The translations under genes were made by a program, and so were the position numbers. 14,358 nt of DNA, from NCBI GenBank assembly GCA_902494715.1, contig CABUUJ010000054.1:1-14358 (forward strand). The letters are read 5' to 3'. The stretch comes from an uncultured Collinsella sp. GTDB lineage: Bacteria > Actinomycetota > Coriobacteriia > Coriobacteriales > Coriobacteriaceae. This document shows positions 6,967 to 12,438 of the stretch, in pieces. The first letter of the stretch is position 1; each line of letters opens with the position of its first letter. Below the pieces are notes generated by a model. It was not told the origin of the DNA and made no database searches. It saw only the letters and a list, made by a program, of their open reading frames with translations.

Positions 6967-7170
6967 TCATTGTTGATGAGAATCGGGCGCAGTGCCAAAA
7001 GCCCCGTTCGGCGAGATGTCGAACGGGAAGGTGCCGCAGCGATTGAACGCGGCGATAAACATGCGGATGGCGTTGGACGGCGTGGTGCCCACGAGTTGGG
7101 TTGCCGCCGCGAAGGCTGCCTTTTCCTCGGGCAAGACCTTCGCGACTACGGGGGTCATGTGTTCTGCCAT
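6967..7170 (-). CDS. RelB/DinJ-family antitoxin-like protein, no toxin alongside
   Basis: A 67-residue protein. Residues 8-51 follow the RelB/DinJ pattern: a short N-terminal strand (VVAKVLPEEK), a ribbon-helix-helix-type segment with TPSNAIRMFIAAF, then the characteristic GTFPFDI. In known pairs the N-terminus binds operator DNA as a dimer and the C-terminus wraps and neutralises a RelE/YafQ-type ribonuclease. The ATG at 7168-7170 is preceded by AAAGGAAG at about 5 bases; an upstream ATG at 7245 in the same frame has no comparable site. The 88 bp downstream hold only a palindromic repeat, and the 304 bp upstream hold no recognisable toxin. It is therefore an orphan antitoxin, a remnant of a degraded pair, or a free-standing small regulator. 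The family call is moderately sure; the function is open. Confidence 0.75.
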   Translation of the reverse strand: MAEHMTPVVAKVLPEEKAAFAAATQLVGTTPSNAIRMFIAAFNRCGTFPFDISPNGAFGTAPDSHQQ

Positions 7171-7205
7171 GGCGCTTCCTTTTTGAAACGACGGTAGTGC
7201 GGATA

Positions 7206-7262
7206 GATGCGGGCCACGCGGCTGGGCGACGGGCTGTGAAGGCAACCCGATTGGCCCGCATC
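7206..7262. repeat. 11-bp inverted repeat upstream of the antitoxin gene
   Basis: GATGCGGGCCA (7206-7216) and TGGCCCGCATC (7252-7262) are perfect reverse complements separated by 35 bases. They lie 36 to 92 bases upstream of the antitoxin start, inside its probable leader or promoter. A long-range RNA stem or a pair of protein-binding half-sites are both possible. Confidence 0.55.
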
Positions 7263-7273
7263 CGGAGTTTGTT

Positions 7274-7329
7274 TCTGCGGCGTTGGTATTACTTGGTATT
7301 CCTAAGTATTACCCCGCAGATAGAATACC
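7274..7329. promoter_or_regulatory. Operator-like cluster of GGTATT repeats, probably controlling the antitoxin gene
   Basis: Three tandem 10-bp direct repeats occupy 7283-7312 (TTGGTATTAC, TTGGTATTCC, TAAGTATTAC), one per helical turn. The same block is quasi-palindromic: GGTATTACTT (7285-7294) opposes AAGTATTACC (7304-7313) with one mismatch, and TCTGCGG (7274-7280) opposes CCGCAGA (7314-7320). GAATACC at 7323-7329 adds an inverted copy of GGTATTC. Ribbon-helix-helix antitoxins bind such clustered short repeats, so autoregulation is a reasonable inference. The antitoxin start is about 100 bases away on the minus strand. Confidence 0.5.
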
Positions 7330-7364
7330 ACACCCGGCCCCATGGAGACGGAGGAAACGGATTA

Positions 7365-7401
7365 TTTTTGGTGCAAAGGGGCCAGGTTACTTTGCACCAA
7401 A
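7365..7401 (+). repeat. Family B palindromic repeat
   Basis: TTTGGTGCAAAG (7367-7378) pairs exactly with CTTTGCACCAAA (7390-7401) around an 11-base loop. Two further copies in opposite orientations flank the family C element at 12229-12376. No gene overlaps it. The rest of the 304-bp gap 7171-7474 is covered by the antitoxin operator region and the PTS operon terminator. Confidence 0.8.
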
Positions 7402-7403
7402 CG

Positions 7404-7443
7404 GCAATGCCCCGCCCACGCAATCACGTGGACGGGGCATTGC
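7404..7443 (-). terminator. Terminator of the alpha-glucoside PTS operon
   Basis: A 17-bp stem (7404-7420 with 7427-7443, one mismatch that becomes a G-U pair in one orientation) with a 6-base loop lies about 30 bases after the glucosidase stop on the minus strand. The downstream U-tract is weak (GCCGTTTGG), so efficiency is uncertain, but stem length and position fit the end of the operon. Confidence 0.65.
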
Positions 7444-7474
7444 TCCAGGTATGCGGTCAGCGACCCTGTTGCTT

Positions 7475-8857
7475 TTACTTAAGCTCGGGCCAGTAACCCT
7501 TGTTGGCCTCGATCATGTCGTCGAGAACCTCCTTGGCGACCTTCATCGACGGCACGGTCTTGTTGAGCGTAAAGGCCTTGAGCGCCTTCTCGTACGAACC
7601 CTCGATCGTAGCCTCGACCACGAGCTTCTCGGAGTTCAGCTGCTGCATCATGAGACCCTGCTGGAACAGCGGAATGTTGTCGCGGCTGATGACCTCGGGG
7701 CCGTTCTTGCCAATGTAGGCAGGCAGCTCGACCATAGCGTCGTAGGGCATGTTGGGGATGGCGCCCTTGTTCTCGCAAATGACCAGGAAGCGCTGCTTGG
7801 TGTCGTTCTTCAGAGCGATGGCCAGATCGGCGATCCAGTCGCCGTGGCTGCCCGCATAGAACGTGCTCTCGTCGATCTCGCCCGTCTTCTCGTAGTGGTC
7901 GATGCCGTCGAAGAGGTTCTTCTCGCGCGTCTCCTCAACCTCGTTCGCACGGGTGCGCTCGGGGTTTGAGTGCTCGACGAATTCCTTCTGCTGCAGGTAG
8001 TAGTTCAGATACGTGTTTGGCAGGTACTCCGGGAAGCACTCCATGATCTCGTACTCGCCCTTCCAGACGTAGTACCAGCTGCCCTTGGTGTGGCGGTTCT
8101 GCTCGGGGTGCTCGTCGGCGGTCTCCTCGGGCTTCTTTGCCATGAGCGAGCCCATGCCCTTGAGGTAGGAGTCGGGCAGCAGAATCTCATGCTCCTTGAT
8201 GTACTCGCGCAGCTGCGGGAGCACCTCCTCGCCCTTGTGGCGGATCGAGGTGAACCAACCAAAGTGGTTGAGGCCAAAGTAATCGTACTCGACATCCTTC
8301 TTGTCGATATCGAGTGCGGCGCAAACCACGTCGATGATCGCAATCGGCATGTCGCAGATGTTGATGATACGAGCGTTGGGACGCAGCACACGGCAGCCCT
8401 CGGAGACGATGGCAGCAGGGTTGGAGTAGTTGAGAATCCAGTAATCCTTCTTGGCGTACTTCTCAACGTCATCGATCAGCTCGACCATGGGGAAGATGGT
8501 GCGCATGCCGTAGGCAAGGCCGCCGCAACCGCAAGTCTCCTGGCCCACGCAGCCGTGACGCAGCGGAATCTTCTCGTCCTGCTCGCGCATGGCGTAGCCG
8601 CCCACGCGCATCTGGGCAAACACGAAGCTCGCGTCGGTAAAAGCCGTCTTTTTGTCGGTGGTCACCGTGAGCTTGATGTCCAGGCCGAGGTCCTCGTGCA
8701 AAATCCAGTCCACGAGCACGCCGACCTTGCGCTGGCGCTCCTCGTTGATGTCGTACAGACGAATCTCGTCAACGTCGAGCTCGTCCTTGCGCAGGGCGAT
8801 GGACTTGACGATGCCGGGGGTAAAGGTGGATCCGCCACCACACAGAGTAATGATCAT
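7475..8857 (-). CDS. glvA: GH4 6-phospho-alpha-glucosidase (maltose-6'-phosphate glucosidase type)
   Basis: A 460-residue glycoside hydrolase family 4 enzyme. GH4 enzymes use NAD+ and a divalent metal in an oxidation-elimination mechanism to split phosphorylated disaccharides made by PTS uptake, giving glucose 6-phosphate plus glucose. The sequence follows Bacillus GlvA: an NAD-binding loop at the N-terminus (CGGGSTFTPG, residues 6-15), IRVG-like MRVGGYAMR at 83-91, VGQETCG at 104-110, NYSNPAA at 143-149, ICDMP with Cys168 and Asp169, GLNHFGW with His198, and LPNTYLNYY with Tyr283. The CDMP form is the one reported for alpha-specific members; beta-specific relatives usually have CN.P. The ATG at 8857 follows GGAGC and lies only 3 bases after the permease stop, so translation is probably coupled. 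It is the last gene of the operon. A substitution, Cys111 where GlvA has Pro (TCGCGG against TCGPGG), is visible. Confidence 0.94.
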   Translation of the reverse strand: MIITLCGGGSTFTPGIVKSIALRKDELDVDEIRLYDINEERQRKVGVLVDWILHEDLGLDIKLTVTTDKKTAFTDASFVFAQMRVGGYAMREQDEKIPLRHGCVGQETCGCGGLAYGMRTIFPMVELIDDVEKYAKKDYWILNYSNPAAIVSEGCRVLRPNARIINICDMPIAIIDVVCAALDIDKKDVEYDYFGLNHFGWFTSIRHKGEEVLPQLREYIKEHEILLPDSYLKGMGSLMAKKPEETADEHPEQNRHTKGSWYYVWKGEYEIMECFPEYLPNTYLNYYLQQKEFVEHSNPERTRANEVEETREKNLFDGIDHYEKTGEIDESTFYAGSHGDWIADLAIALKNDTKQRFLVICENKGAIPNMPYDAMVELPAYIGKNGPEVISRDNIPLFQQGLMMQQLNSEKLVVEATIEGSYEKALKAFTLNKTVPSMKVAKEVLDDMIEANKGYWPELK

Positions 8858-8860
8858 TGT

Positions 8861-10477
8861 TTACTGCTCCTTCTCAATTGCGTTTTCGACCTTGTCGCGC
8901 ATCTCGGCGACCTTCATGCCAAAGATGATCTGGATATTATTGCCGTTGCGGTTGATGCCGCTGTTGGGCACGTGGTTGATGAGGTCCTCATTGATGAGGT
9001 CCGGGTTCTTAACGTTCACGCGGAGACGCGTAAAGCAGTTCTCGAGCTCCTCGATGTTGTCCTTGCCGCCAAGACCTGCGACCAGGTCGGCAATACCTGC
9101 ATCGACGCCCTCTGCGGGAGCCGCGGCAACGGCGCCCTGCTTCACTGCGACAGACGCGGCGGCCTCGCCCTCGGCAACGGACTCGGCGAGCTCGGACTCC
9201 TCCTCGCGGCCAGGCGTGTGGAGGTTGAGCTTCTTGATAAGGAAGGTGAAGAGGAAGAAGTACAGCGCGGCGTTGACGACTCCAAGCACCAGCATAACCG
9301 GCCAGTTGGTCTTATCGACGCCCAGGACCAGGTTGGAGACCACGATGTTGATGATGCCGCCTGCAGTCGAAGCGGGCACGGAGAGGACCTTGAGCAGGAC
9401 CAGGAAGATGCCGGAAAGAACCGAGTGAACGACAAAGAGCACGGGAGCGGCAAAGACAAAGAGGAAGTCCATGGGCTCGGTCACGCAGGAGAGCACGGCG
9501 GTGATGATCAGCGGGATGATAACGGCCTTGGTCTTATCCTTGTTCCCCTTGTAGGCGGTGACGATAAAGGCGAGGCCGATGCCGATGTAGGGCCACAGAT
9601 TGTTGAAGGTGTAGCTGTTGAAGTAGGTGCTATCGGAGAAGGGCTGACCCGTCATTGCCATCTCGGCAACACGGATGGGATAGGCGCCGGCGATAACCTG
9701 ACCACCCAGCGTAAGGGTGCCACCCACATCGGAGAACTGGAACGGGGTGTAGATGAGGTGGTGCAGACCGGTAGGAACGAGCAGCTTGTTGAGCATGCCG
9801 TAGATAAACAGACCGATGTTGCCCGACTCCTTAATGATGCCGGCAACGGAGGAGATGGCACCCTGAACCGGAGGCCAAACGATGCAGAAGCCAGCGCCCA
9901 TGATCCAGGAGATGATGATCATGATCAGGAACGGAAAGCGAACGCCCGAGAACATCGAAAGGGCAATGGGGAACTGCTTGTTCGAGTACTTGTTGAACAC
10001 GGCGCCGGTGATGCAACCGAGAATGATGCCGCCGAACACGCCGGTATCGAGCACCTGGATGCCCATAACGGTGGCCTGGCCGGTTCCGGTAAGGCCGAGC
10101 ATGCCGCTCGCATCGGCAAGAGAGCCGGTGGCGTTGAGCACGATGTTGTTAGCCTGCAGGAACAGGAAGAACGACATCAGGGCGATCAGCGAAGCATGGC
10201 CCTTGTTCTTCTTTGCCATGGCGCCGGCAATGCCCACGCAGAACAGAATCGAGAGGTTGTTGATGATAAACATCAGCGACTGGTAGACAACGGCGCCCAC
10301 AAGCTGGAACGGACCGGAGCCCAGTACGGGGACCAAAGCGCAAATGGTCTTGTTGGTCAGAATGATGCCCACAATGAGCAGGATGCCGGCAACCGAGAGA
10401 TACATCATCGGCTGGACGATCGACTTCGCGAACACCTCCAACGGCGCTTTGAAATTGAACTTCTTTTTTGCGGTCAT
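8861..10477 (-). CDS. PTS alpha-glucoside permease, EIICB (Glc family)
   Basis: A 538-residue membrane permease of the glucose/glucoside PTS superfamily with fused EIIC and EIIB domains and no EIIA. EIIC (about 10-400) has around ten hydrophobic segments and the family blocks GLHHLIYTPFQF and TEPMDFLFVFAAP, which line the sugar site. An Ala/Glu-rich linker (about 410-450) leads to EIIB, whose phospho-accepting cysteine is Cys481 in ENCFTRLRV. The phosphate path would be HPr, then EIIA, then Cys481, then sugar. ATG at 10475-10477 has GGGGAG at 7 bases; an upstream in-frame start at 10504 lacks one. The missing EIIA is encoded two genes upstream, and the next gene cleaves phosphorylated alpha-glucosides, so maltose or a related alpha-glucoside is the likely substrate. 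The exact sugar is inference from that neighbour. Confidence 0.93.
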   Translation of the reverse strand: MTAKKKFNFKAPLEVFAKSIVQPMMYLSVAGILLIVGIILTNKTICALVPVLGSGPFQLVGAVVYQSLMFIINNLSILFCVGIAGAMAKKNKGHASLIALMSFFLFLQANNIVLNATGSLADASGMLGLTGTGQATVMGIQVLDTGVFGGIILGCITGAVFNKYSNKQFPIALSMFSGVRFPFLIMIIISWIMGAGFCIVWPPVQGAISSVAGIIKESGNIGLFIYGMLNKLLVPTGLHHLIYTPFQFSDVGGTLTLGGQVIAGAYPIRVAEMAMTGQPFSDSTYFNSYTFNNLWPYIGIGLAFIVTAYKGNKDKTKAVIIPLIITAVLSCVTEPMDFLFVFAAPVLFVVHSVLSGIFLVLLKVLSVPASTAGGIINIVVSNLVLGVDKTNWPVMLVLGVVNAALYFFLFTFLIKKLNLHTPGREEESELAESVAEGEAAASVAVKQGAVAAAPAEGVDAGIADLVAGLGGKDNIEELENCFTRLRVNVKNPDLINEDLINHVPNSGINRNGNNIQIIFGMKVAEMRDKVENAIEKEQ

Positions 10478-10516
10478 AGCGGTACTCCCCTTCCTTTTCC
10501 GCAAATTAAGACAGAT

Positions 10517-10569
10517 GTGCCCTGGACAAGACCGTGAGCCTTGTCTTATATCAATCGATGTGTGGGCAC
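10517..10569 (-). other. Nested hairpin between the antiterminator and permease genes
   Basis: GTGCCC (10517-10522) pairs with GGGCAC (10564-10569), enclosing GACAAG (10525-10530) pairing with CTTGTC (10540-10545). It lies in the 99-bp gap between the two genes. On the minus strand the structure is followed by ATCTGTCTTAATTTG, moderately U-rich, so it may act as a partial terminator or an mRNA processing and stability site that sets permease levels relative to EIIA and the regulator. It does not match the RAT consensus seen at 12043-12078. Confidence 0.45.
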
Positions 10570-10576
10570 GTTATGC

Positions 10577-11431
10577 CTAGAGACCAGGTTCTCCAAGCAG
10601 GTTAACAATGTGATATGCGAGATAGCTCTTCTCGGCATCGGTAACGACAACGTTATAGGTAGACGACAAGTGGGCGGCTATGGCGTCCGCGCACGAGAAT
10701 GCGCACGGATACGCCGTTTCATCGATTCGGAACAGCGCGTCGCCATTGATTTGCCCGGCCGTGGGGTCAAGCGCCCGCTGTGCGAAAAACTGCAGGTGGC
10801 GGACGAAACGCTCATAGGGCAACGAGGTGTCATCGAGGGTCGTAGCATAGCGCTCGGAAACAATCGCGAGCACGTCGCGAACAAGCTGGACCGAAACAAT
10901 CAAACGGTCGGAGCGTTGCGGCATGGTGGCGTTGACGATATGCAAGGTAATGAAACCCTGCTCTTCTTCGCTCATCTGGATGCCCATATACTCCTTGATA
11001 ATCTGCAGCGCACGGCCCGCAAGTGCATACTCCTTGCGATAGAACTGCTGGATCTCGAGCAGCAACGGATTCTCACAGGAGACGCCCTTGCGCTCGCGCT
11101 CCAAAGCAAGGCTGATATGGTCTGCGAGAGCAATGAGAATCTTGTCGTTGATATCAACATTGAGCTCTCGACGGAGCATCTGAACAATGTCCTCGGCAAT
11201 CACGAGGTTGACGGTGGGGATGGACTCCAAAAGATGTGCCAAGCGGTCAATCGTACGCGAGTCCTGAGAAGTTCCCTCCTGCAACGCGTAGGTCTTTTCG
11301 ATCGACGCCTCGTCGATGGCATCGCCGGCATGACGGCCAAAGCAGAGGCCTCGACCGATGACGATGAGCTCGGAGCCATCGTCCGAAGTGACCATTGCGA
11401 CGTTGTTGTTAAAAACTCGCTTGATAACCAC
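10577..11431 (-). CDS. PRD-containing transcription antiterminator, LicT/BglG family
   Basis: A 284-residue cytoplasmic RNA-binding regulator. The N-terminal co-antiterminator domain (1-55) has the family pattern IKRVFNNNVAMV...GRGLCF...IEKTYAL and would bind a RAT hairpin as a dimer. Two PTS regulation domains follow: PRD1 (about 60-170) with His105 and His164, and PRD2 (about 175-284) with His212 and His274. These are the histidines phosphorylated by HPr or EIIB to switch activity. I chose the GTG at 11429-11431, which begins MVIKRVFNNNV as relatives do and follows GGTGGG; a GTG at 11443 would add four residues. It lies between EIIA and EIICB in one operon, and a RAT-like element in the operon leader is its probable target, giving positive autoregulation. 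Confidence 0.93.
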   Translation of the reverse strand: MVIKRVFNNNVAMVTSDDGSELIVIGRGLCFGRHAGDAIDEASIEKTYALQEGTSQDSRTIDRLAHLLESIPTVNLVIAEDIVQMLRRELNVDINDKILIALADHISLALERERKGVSCENPLLLEIQQFYRKEYALAGRALQIIKEYMGIQMSEEEQGFITLHIVNATMPQRSDRLIVSVQLVRDVLAIVSERYATTLDDTSLPYERFVRHLQFFAQRALDPTAGQINGDALFRIDETAYPCAFSCADAIAAHLSSTYNVVVTDAEKSYLAYHIVNLLGEPGL

Positions 11432-11449
11432 GGTACCCACCACAAAAAT

Positions 11450-11962
11450 TTACTCGGAAAGCCAGATGACAGGCTCTTTAGCAGCAACAGGGCCGGAAGC
11501 ATGCTCACGAAGAGTCGAGTTCTCCGAGCGCTCGCACACGATAACGAAGACCGTGGGATCGAAGCCGGCGGCGCGGACCGCGTCGAAATCGACCTCGACG
11601 AGGGGCTGGCCCGCGTCGACATGGTCACCCTGGGCAACAAGCGCGTGGAAGCCCTTGCCCTCAAGCTTAACAGTATCGATTCCGATATGCAGCATCACCT
11701 GAGCAGAGCTGTCGTCGGACATGATGCCCAGCGCGTGCTCAGTCGGAAACAGCGCCGCGACGGTGCCGGAAACAGGAGCGCACACCGTTCCCTCTTGGGG
11801 AACCACGGCAACGCCATCGCCCACGGCACGGCTGCTAAAAGCAGGGTCATTGGTATTTTCCAGATGAACAAGCTCGCCGGAAACGGGAGCGAGGATTTCG
11901 AACTCGGAAGCCGCAGTCGTCTGCTCATCCGAACCGCCCATCAGGCGAGAAAAGAAACCCAT
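11450..11962 (-). CDS. PTS EIIA component, glucose (Crr) type
   Basis: A 170-residue cytoplasmic phosphocarrier, nearly the same length as E. coli EIIA-Glc (169). It contains APVSGELVHLEN, GDGVAVVP and the two active-site histidines, His76 (TEHALGI) and His92 (LHIGIDTVKL). The latter takes phosphate from HPr and passes it to the EIIB cysteine. ATG at 11960-11962 starts MGFFSRL, matching the start of Crr, with AAGGG about 10 bases upstream; an ATG 18 bases further upstream is possible but has no clear binding site and nearly abuts the terminator. It is the first gene after the RAT/terminator leader and the only EIIA in the window, presumably serving the EIICB permease. Whether it also has global Crr-like roles cannot be told. 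Confidence 0.93.
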   Translation of the reverse strand: MGFFSRLMGGSDEQTTAASEFEILAPVSGELVHLENTNDPAFSSRAVGDGVAVVPQEGTVCAPVSGTVAALFPTEHALGIMSDDSSAQVMLHIGIDTVKLEGKGFHALVAQGDHVDAGQPLVEVDFDAVRAAGFDPTVFVIVCERSENSTLREHASGPVAAKEPVIWLSE

Positions 11963-11980
11963 GGTGGCATGTCCCTTCAT

Positions 11981-12049
11981 AAATATAGCCCAACCAAAAT
12001 CAATCGAATGCGCCCCTTGAGACGCACGCGATCAAAGACTTTGGTTAGG
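11981..12049 (-). terminator. Leader terminator of the PTS operon, overlapping the RAT
   Basis: On the minus strand CCTAACCAAAGTC (12037-12049) can pair with GATTTTGGTTGGG (11989-12001) over 13 positions, two of them G-U. The enclosed loop has further short pairings (GATCG with CGAT, GCG with CGC). CTATATTT follows. The distal arm reuses the last bases of the RAT, so the two structures exclude each other, as in bgl and lic leaders. The long loop and short U-tract make it weaker-looking than textbook terminators. Confidence 0.7.
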
Positions 12050-12078
12050 CCCACGTCCAAGGGACTCGGTAACCTTCC
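12043..12078 (-). promoter_or_regulatory. Ribonucleic antiterminator (RAT) element in the PTS operon leader
   Basis: The minus-strand RNA begins GGAAGGUUACCG and ends GGGCCUAACC. This fits the remembered RAT pattern GGxxxGUUACxG...GGCxxAACC bound by BglG/LicT proteins. GGUUA pairs with UAACC, GUCC with GGAC around a CUU loop, and CC with GG, leaving purine-containing internal loops. It overlaps the terminator stem by 7 bases and starts about 15-20 bases after the predicted transcription start. The cognate antiterminator is the second gene of the operon. Confidence 0.72.
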
Positions 12079-12099
12079 GCATTTCTTTTCACTGAGGTT

Positions 12100-12127
12100 A
12101 TTGTAGACAAGCCCAAAGCCGGAACAA
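12100..12127 (-). promoter_or_regulatory. Promoter of the alpha-glucoside PTS operon
   Basis: A -35 TTGTTC (12122-12127) and a -10 TACAAT (12100-12105) are separated by 16 bases on the minus strand. The -10 matches five of six consensus positions and the -35 three of six, so an activator may be needed. The predicted start near 12093 puts the RAT almost at the 5' end of the mRNA. Confidence 0.6.
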
Positions 12128-12136
12128 TCATTATGA

Positions 12137-12173
12137 CCGGCGAACGGTATTTTTTCTCCGATAAACGGTATTT
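12137..12173. promoter_or_regulatory. 21-bp-spaced direct repeat upstream of the PTS promoter
   Basis: CCGnnnAACGGTATTT occurs at 12137-12152 and 12158-12173, starting exactly 21 bases apart, two helical turns. It sits just upstream of the -35 hexamer, about 45 to 80 bases before the predicted start, where activators usually bind. The weak -35 agrees with activator dependence. The binding protein is not identified. Confidence 0.55.
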
Positions 12174-12179
12174 ATGCGG

Positions 12180-12209
12180 CACTTAGGGACGTTCCTTTTC
12201 TGCCGGCAC
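12180..12209 (+). repeat. Family A repeat, single unit
   Basis: This stretch repeats the left half of the family A element at 6900-6930: CACTTAGGGACGTTCCTT, then a GCCGGCA core. The opposing arm is absent; only a short GGGACACTCC follows. It adjoins the family B/C mosaic to the right. Confidence 0.7.
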
Positions 12210-12228
12210 CCAGGGACACTCCTCGCTC

Positions 12229-12376
12229 TGGTGCATTGGGGTCAGGTTACTTTGCACCAATCATGAGTTGCGGTGAAATAGGGACTGAAAAGCCGCTCAA
12301 AAGGTCAAAACAGTCCGTATTCCACCGCAACTTCAAGACGTTGGTGCAGATTAACCTGTCCCCCTTGCACCAAAAA
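12229..12376. repeat. Mosaic palindrome: family C element between two inverted family B units
   Basis: A family B unit at 12229-12260 (plus) and another at 12341-12376 (minus) face each other; their 23-base arms (12238-12260 and 12341-12363) pair at 20 of 23 positions. Between them is a family C element with 20-base arms (12268-12287 with 12311-12330, two mismatches). The whole block could extrude as a single large cruciform. Its right end supplies the A-run that forms the U-tract of the helicase terminator. It occupies the centre of the 332-bp gap between the PTS promoter and the helicase terminator; no gene is visible there. Confidence 0.8.
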
Positions 12377-12405
12377 GGGCTCCGAGCATAGTCTGCTCGG
12401 GGCCC
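12372..12405 (-). terminator. Rho-independent terminator of the DEAD-box helicase gene
   Basis: On the minus strand a stem of GGGC and CCGAGCA pairs with TGCTCGG and GCCC (12377-12388 with 12394-12405, one internal mismatch), has a 5-base loop, and is followed directly by TTTTT. It starts about 33 bases after the helicase stop codon. This is a canonical strong terminator. Confidence 0.92.
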
Positions 12406-12438
12406 AAATTCATCTCGCCTTACCGCGCGACGCGTATG

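Noticed and set aside
7970..10537. Plus-strand 855-codon open frame
   Set aside because: It is antisense to the GH4 and EIICB genes, which have clear family motifs. The translation is low-information and Asp/Gly/Val/His-rich, typical of the reverse frame of GC-rich genes, with no recognisable domain.
10541..12106. Plus-strand 521-codon open frame
   Set aside because: It is antisense to the LicT-type regulator and EIIA and crosses the RAT/terminator leader. No ribosome binding site or family motif.
12229..12376. CRISPR-like array
   Set aside because: Repeats are palindromic, of different families and not regularly spaced; no unique spacers and no cas genes.
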